Below, piece after piece: positions 63,452 through 64,000 of a DNA stretch of 64,000 nt. The notes below the pieces were generated by a model that did no database searches, was not told the origin of the DNA, and saw only the letters and a program-made list of their open reading frames with translations. Origin of the DNA: Hyphomicrobium sp. NDB2Meth4 (GTDB taxonomy: Bacteria > Pseudomonadota > Alphaproteobacteria > Rhizobiales > Hyphomicrobiaceae); the NCBI RefSeq assembly GCF_900117445.1, contig NZ_FPEJ01000005.1, positions 372,001 through 436,000 of the forward strand, given 5' to 3'. Position numbers and translations under genes: made by a program. The stretch's first letter is position 1. Each line of letters begins with the position of its first letter.

Positions 63452-64000
63452 TGGCGGGGTGTCCTTTCAACGAACCAATGCCAAGCGAACCATCGGTCGT
63501 TGCGGGCGCAGGCTGCGCCTCGACGGCGGGTTCAGACGCGGTCTCATCGGGAAGCGAAGTATCGTCTCCGACGTTCTCCAAAAAGGTTGCCGAGGGCACA
63601 AAGAACAAGCACCCCGTCTTCGCGACGCTGAAATCGAGGATGCGGTCGTAGTTCCCCGGCGGGCGCCCGACGAACATGTTCTGGAGCATCTGCTCCGTAG
63701 TTCGCGGCGAGCGCGCATAACCGATGAAATAGGTCCCGAACTCTTTCGACCCGACGCGGCCGAACGGCATGTTATCGCGAAGAATTTTAACTTCCTTGCC
63801 GTCTTCGACGATGGTCGTCAGTGCGTTGTGCGCACACGTCGGCTTCACCGCATCGTCAAGCTCGATGTCGGACAGCTTCTTGCGTCCGATGATGCGCTCT
63901 TGCGTCTCTGTGGAAAGCGCGTTCCAAGCGGACATATCGTGCTCGTACTTCTGCACGATGACATAGCTGCCGCCGGCAAACGCAGGGTCCTCGGCACCGA
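63444..64000 (-). CDS. Dye-decolorizing peroxidase, encapsulin cargo (partial, N-terminus beyond window)
   Basis: Reading to the window edge gives 184 residues of the C-terminal half. DyP features are clear: DPAFAGGSYVIVQKYEHDMSAW, ERIIGRKKLSDIELDD, EVKILRDNMPFG (distal Arg region), FGTYFIGYARSP and VGRPPGNYDRILDFSVAKTGCLFFVPS. After an acidic, Pro/Ala-rich linker comes DGSLGIGSLKGHPANE, a typical cargo-loading peptide. The enzyme is a heme peroxidase of broad substrate range. It is expected to be packed inside the neighbouring shell. Confidence 0.96.
   Translation of the reverse strand, partial: GAEDPAFAGGSYVIVQKYEHDMSAWNALSTETQERIIGRKKLSDIELDDAVKPTCAHNALTTIVEDGKEVKILRDNMPFGRVGSKEFGTYFIGYARSPRTTEQMLQNMFVGRPPGNYDRILDFSVAKTGCLFFVPSATFLENVGDDTSLPDETASEPAVEAQPAPATTDGSLGIGSLKGHPANE

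Noticed and set aside
1-64000. CRISPR arrays, rRNA, transposases, prophage genes
   Set aside because: I looked for regular spaced repeats and for recognisable proteins of these kinds and saw none.

Overview
The window reads as a piece of chromosome from a GC-rich alphaproteobacterium of the order Hyphomicrobiales, perhaps Hyphomicrobium-like. Signs of this are a eukaryotic-type glutamine synthetase II (glnII) next to a DUF2735 protein, Omp25/Omp31-type outer-membrane barrels, a class I PHA synthase, the block aminotransferase-hom-glpX-recJ, a bacterial Bpt transferase, and several tiny conserved proteins typical of this order. The order-level placement comes from gene content alone; the genus is a guess.

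Layout. 1-5.6 kb: a truncated YkuD_2-type L,D-transpeptidase, a YafY/WYL regulator divergent from a glutathione transferase gene across a clear palindromic operator, then uvrA. 5.6-8.6 kb is accessory: a ParE/RelE-type toxin-antitoxin pair lies between two near-identical copies of the uvrA 3' end, followed by an AT-richer orphan membrane protein and two extragenic palindromes. 8.5-24.8 kb holds a 26-residue membrane peptide, trhO, and a long run of small secreted, lipid-anchored or hypothetical proteins mixed with an L,D-transpeptidase, a MaoC hydratase, a cytochrome c, an outer-membrane barrel and a PQQ-type sugar dehydrogenase fused to cytochrome c.

24.9-33.5 kb: prfC, a small membrane protein, a sulfotransferase-like gene, a SAM methyltransferase, tRNA-Glu(TTC), and an overlapping YcgG-type (GntA-like) plus DUF1989 pair; recJ begins the next block. 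31.4-37.7 kb on the minus strand is the housekeeping run aminotransferase > hom > glpX > membrane protein > recJ. 37.8-42.7 kb: a lipoprotein, phaC, a VIT-type transporter and a PAS-GGDEF-EAL protein. 42.7-45.4 kb is a glutamine island: glnII with a strong terminator, DUF2735, and glutaminase glsA.

45.7-57.3 kb: a solitary lpxD, DUF427, DUF2254, metY, a small conserved protein, an AMP-forming ligase, rimK, bpt, an exported protein and a ClC channel. 57.3-64 kb: an M48 metalloprotease and a pair of proteins sharing an amphipathic repeat, one of them strongly Gly/Gln-rich; then a beta-class GST, a CAP-domain protein, another outer-membrane barrel, and at the window edge an encapsulin shell gene overlapping a dye-decolorizing peroxidase that ends in a recognizable encapsulin cargo-loading peptide.

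The best candidates for little-described biology are the Gly/Gln-rich repeat protein with its partner (58.5-59.7 kb), the YcgG-DUF1989 pair beside tRNA-Glu, and the toxin-antitoxin insertion at the end of uvrA. The encapsulin-peroxidase operon is the clearest self-contained system, but its type is already known.
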